The notes under the pieces are model-generated. The model had not been told where the DNA came from and made no database searches. It worked only from the letters and a program-made list of their open reading frames with translations. Made by a program: the position numbers and the translations under genes. Shown piece by piece: positions 61,698 through 64,000 of a stretch of 64,000 nucleotides of DNA. Each line of letters starts with the position of its first letter. Position 1 is the stretch's first letter. Source of the DNA: Cyclobacteriaceae bacterium (GTDB lineage: Bacteria; Bacteroidota; Bacteroidia; Cytophagales; Cyclobacteriaceae); assembly GCA_030584025.1 (NCBI GenBank), contig CP129487.1:2418001-2482000 (forward strand), read 5' to 3'.

Positions 61698-63191
61698 ATG
61701 GGCATTGTAATCCGACAAAGTTTTTTTACCACCGTAATTTCTTATGCGGGCATTGTGTTGGGTTACATCAATGTGTTATACCTCTACCCACGTTTTCTCG
61801 ATCTGGAACAGATCGGGTTGCTGCGCACCATTCTCGACTTCGCCATTCTGATGGCCTTCTTTGCGCAGGCGGGCCTTGCCACCTCTATTATCCGGTTCTA
61901 TCCACGATTTGTTAAAGAACATACTGAGAGTCAAGGATTCATCAACCTGGTGCTCTTAATTACTACCGGCAGTTACCTCATCTTTCTGCTTGTTTACTTT
62001 TTATTTGAAGAATACTTCTTAGGTTTTTTTGGTGAGAATGCCGAATTGCTTTCGCAGTACATCCACCTGGCTTTATGGTTAACATTTGTGGTTGCCGTGT
62101 CTACCCTAATGGAGTCTTTTGCCAGAACCCAACTCAAGCTTGCGTTTCCGCGACTGGTTAATGAAATAGGTATTCGTTTTTTACAGGGTGTAGTGGTTAC
62201 ACTTTACTTCATCAACGTAATTTCCTTTCCTCAACTGCTGATTGCCTCTGTGCTCATTTACTTGCTTAGCCTCATTATCATTCTTGTTTACCTCGCACGA
62301 ATCGGCTTGTTCCGATTTTCATTTGCAATTATGCGAATTCCAAAACCGACCCTCAGAGAGTTTGCATTCTTCAGCATCGTAAGCTTAGTGAGCTCCAGTG
62401 TGTTTATGATGATTGGGCGGCTGGACAGTTTAATGGTAAGCGCACTCATCGACTTTAAAGCAAATGCAGTTTACACCACGGCCTTTTACATGGCCGCAGC
62501 CATTGAAGTACCCCGAAGAGCCATCGCCCAAATAAACAGCACCTTGTTTGCGCGAGCGTTCGAAAAAAATGATTTAACAGAAGTGGAAGAACTTTACAGA
62601 AAGACATCCATTAACCAGCTTATTATTGGCGCCCTGCTACTCATCGGGTTGTGGGCCAACCTTCATAACATTTATGCGCTAATGCCAAATGGCGATGCTT
62701 ATCGCATCGGGTTTAATGTGGTGGTGATTATCGGACTGGCCAAACTAATCGATATGACATTCGGACCCAATTCAGAAATTCTGGCCATGTCGAACTATTA
62801 TTGGGTAAATAGTCTGGCGCTTATATTCCTTGCTCCCTTGATCATTGCGTTCAACTATTTTTTGATACCCGTTTACGGCATAGATGGCGCAGCATACGGT
62901 TCCTGTATTTCCATTTTGATCTTCAACATCATCAAATACACATACATCTACGCAAAGTTTAAGCAACAGCCATTTACCCAAAAAACGATCGTAGTGCTTC
63001 TGATCGCAGGGCTGTCCACAGCGTTGGCCTACTACCTGCCCATATTGGAGCATCCCATAGTTGACCTGATCTATCGCTCAACACTCATTACCCTGGTGTT
63101 TTCTTCACTGATTCTGCTCACCCGAAGCTCTGACGAGATCAATTCCATCGTTCAACAAGCCTTAATAAAGGTTGGCGTTATTAAGCGATAA
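61698..63191 (+). CDS. Wzx-like oligosaccharide flippase
   Basis: The 497-residue protein has about 14 hydrophobic helices, with YLYPRFLDLEQIGLLRTILDF at the N-terminus and GRLDSLMVSALIDFKANAVYTTAFYMAAAIEVPRRA in the middle, as in the lipopolysaccharide biosynthesis/O-antigen flippase (MATE-like) superfamily. It could export a lipid-linked polysaccharide unit together with the neighbouring GT genes. Confidence 0.88.
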   Translation: MGIVIRQSFFTTVISYAGIVLGYINVLYLYPRFLDLEQIGLLRTILDFAILMAFFAQAGLATSIIRFYPRFVKEHTESQGFINLVLLITTGSYLIFLLVYFLFEEYFLGFFGENAELLSQYIHLALWLTFVVAVSTLMESFARTQLKLAFPRLVNEIGIRFLQGVVVTLYFINVISFPQLLIASVLIYLLSLIIILVYLARIGLFRFSFAIMRIPKPTLREFAFFSIVSLVSSSVFMMIGRLDSLMVSALIDFKANAVYTTAFYMAAAIEVPRRAIAQINSTLFARAFEKNDLTEVEELYRKTSINQLIIGALLLIGLWANLHNIYALMPNGDAYRIGFNVVVIIGLAKLIDMTFGPNSEILAMSNYYWVNSLALIFLAPLIIAFNYFLIPVYGIDGAAYGSCISILIFNIIKYTYIYAKFKQQPFTQKTIVVLLIAGLSTALAYYLPILEHPIVDLIYRSTLITLVFSSLILLTRSSDEINSIVQQALIKVGVIKR

Positions 63192-63204
63192 AAGGCCTTT
63201 TTTT

Positions 63205-63212
63205 TACTTTTG
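63205..63212 (+). promoter_or_regulatory. -7 promoter element of the YfhO-like gene
   Basis: TACTTTTG fits TAnnTTTG and lies 21 bp before the ATG at 63234. Confidence 0.5.
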
Positions 63213-63233
63213 CTCTTCAATAATTACCAGCTC

Positions 63234-64000
63234 ATGAACTTCGCTACTGTCAAGCAAAAAGCTTTACCTCACCTGCTCGCTACCCTGATATTTATTTTGC
63301 TTACGGTGATTTTCTACTCCCCCATTTTCTTTGAGGGAAAAATCCTGAACCAAAATGATGTGAACCAAGGCATTGCCTCCGGTTCGGAGTTGGCGGCCTT
63401 TCGTGAAAAAACAGGTGAAGAAGGTCTTTGGACAAACAGCATGTTCAGTGGCATGCCGGCATACCTGATTAGCCTACGCTGGTCGGGATCAGAACCGCTG
63501 ACCATAATCGAAAAAGTCATTTCATTAGGATTTCCCAACTCAGCAAAAGAAACATTCCTGTCGCTGGTTTGCTTTTACATTTTATTGATCGTGTTTGGTA
63601 TTCGGCCATCCATTGCCATTGCAGGGGCCATAGCCTACGCCTTTAGTACATACTTTATTGTAAGTATCGAAGCGGGGCACCTTTGGAAGATGCGTGCCAT
63701 CGCCTACGCCCCGTTGGTATTGGCGGGTGTCCATCTTGCCTATACAAAAAGATTGCTATGGGGATTTGCCGTTACGGCATTGGCACTGGCACTTGAAATA
63801 AACAGTAACCACATACAAATCACCTATTACCTCGGACTAATGCTCGTGATTTATGGCATTGTTCAATTAATTTTTGCCGTTCGGGAAAAGGAAATAAAAT
63901 CTTTTTTTATTTCATCCACTTTACTTGTCGGTGCAGTTGTGCTGGCTATTGGCGCCAACCTGGGTAAATTGTGGTCGACTTACGAGTATGGCAAATATTC
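63234..64000 (+). CDS. YfhO-like multi-pass membrane protein (partial, C-terminus off the window)
   Basis: From the ATG at 63234 the frame stays open to the window end (255 codons). The peptide MNFATVKQKALPHLLATLIF, then YSPIFFEGKILNQNDVNQG and GLWTNSMFSGMPAYLIS, shows the N-terminal part of large YfhO-type membrane proteins with many helices and a GMPA-like motif. Such proteins are thought to be lipid-linked-sugar glycosyltransferases. It continues past 64000. Confidence 0.75.
   Translation, partial: MNFATVKQKALPHLLATLIFILLTVIFYSPIFFEGKILNQNDVNQGIASGSELAAFREKTGEEGLWTNSMFSGMPAYLISLRWSGSEPLTIIEKVISLGFPNSAKETFLSLVCFYILLIVFGIRPSIAIAGAIAYAFSTYFIVSIEAGHLWKMRAIAYAPLVLAGVHLAYTKRLLWGFAVTALALALEINSNHIQITYYLGLMLVIYGIVQLIFAVREKEIKSFFISSTLLVGAVVLAIGANLGKLWSTYEYGKY

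Noticed and set aside
1..64000. CRISPR array, insertion sequence, prophage or toxin-antitoxin system
   Set aside because: No regularly spaced direct repeats, transposase, integrase or phage structural genes were seen; the repeats found are short palindromes.

Overview
The window looks like chromosomal DNA of a Bacteroidota bacterium, probably order Cytophagales (moderate GC). Supporting signs are several promoters of the Bacteroidota type (TAnnTTTG -7 element), very large FtsX-type permeases, a fused CrtYcd lycopene cyclase, a TamB-like giant protein and tiny 'CPTYT' lipoproteins. I see no insertion sequence, prophage or CRISPR array.

Layout. 1-4845 (minus): a partial Yip1-like membrane protein, a hemerythrin-domain protein, two lipoproteins and an Lhr-type DEXH helicase. 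4937-19447 (plus): a light-response and carotenoid island. It holds a CarH/LitR-type MerR-B12 regulator, an ECF sigma factor, crtI, crtB, idi, then a serine hydrolase and an OprP-like porin that appear to be separate units, then DUF6435, a photolyase, DUF2256, an FeS-BCP-like photolyase, a flavin reductase, an SDR, an SRPBCC protein, crtZ and crtYcd. The B12 regulator keeps the CarH cobalamin residues, and two near-identical 19-bp dyads lie in front of the sigma gene. The likely logic is that light releases repression of the sigma factor, which then drives pigment and repair genes.

19492-32589: a Lys-rich small protein, three tandem FtsX/MacB permeases, one ATPase and one HlyD adaptor (minus). 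These are divergent from an NtrC-type sigma-54 regulator and its histidine kinase (plus). The divergent spacer carries a sigma-54-like promoter and two 14-bp palindromes that fit enhancer sites.

32591-45567: an HNH nuclease, an NlpC/P60 protein lacking its catalytic Cys, smpB, a hotdog thioesterase, tsaD, tamB, DUF2279, a YbjN-like protein, RNase P RNA with inserted palindromes, a second sigma-54-type activator without HTH, a tiny lipoprotein, a LuxE-like protein and an orphan lipoprotein. 45575-54058: a fused 2-oxoacid dehydrogenase E1, alanine dehydrogenase, a nuclease-fold protein, AMP nucleosidase, an MFS transporter and an ExbB/ExbD cluster. 54259-55072: an intact tRNA-Ser(GGA), tandem tRNA 3' fragments and a degenerate tRNA-Ser copy, the copies carrying double mini-hairpin insertions, with a GIY-YIG gene between the two tRNA copies. 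55130-64000: asparaginase, TatD, a glycosyltransferase, a polysaccharide deacetylase, a PP2C phosphatase, GT2, ruvC, a flippase and a partial YfhO-like protein.

A theme across the window is short palindromic elements placed inside genes: in frame in the helicase and the deacetylase, in loops of rnpB, and in tRNA-Ser copies. The tRNA-Ser locus is my best candidate for something not well described.
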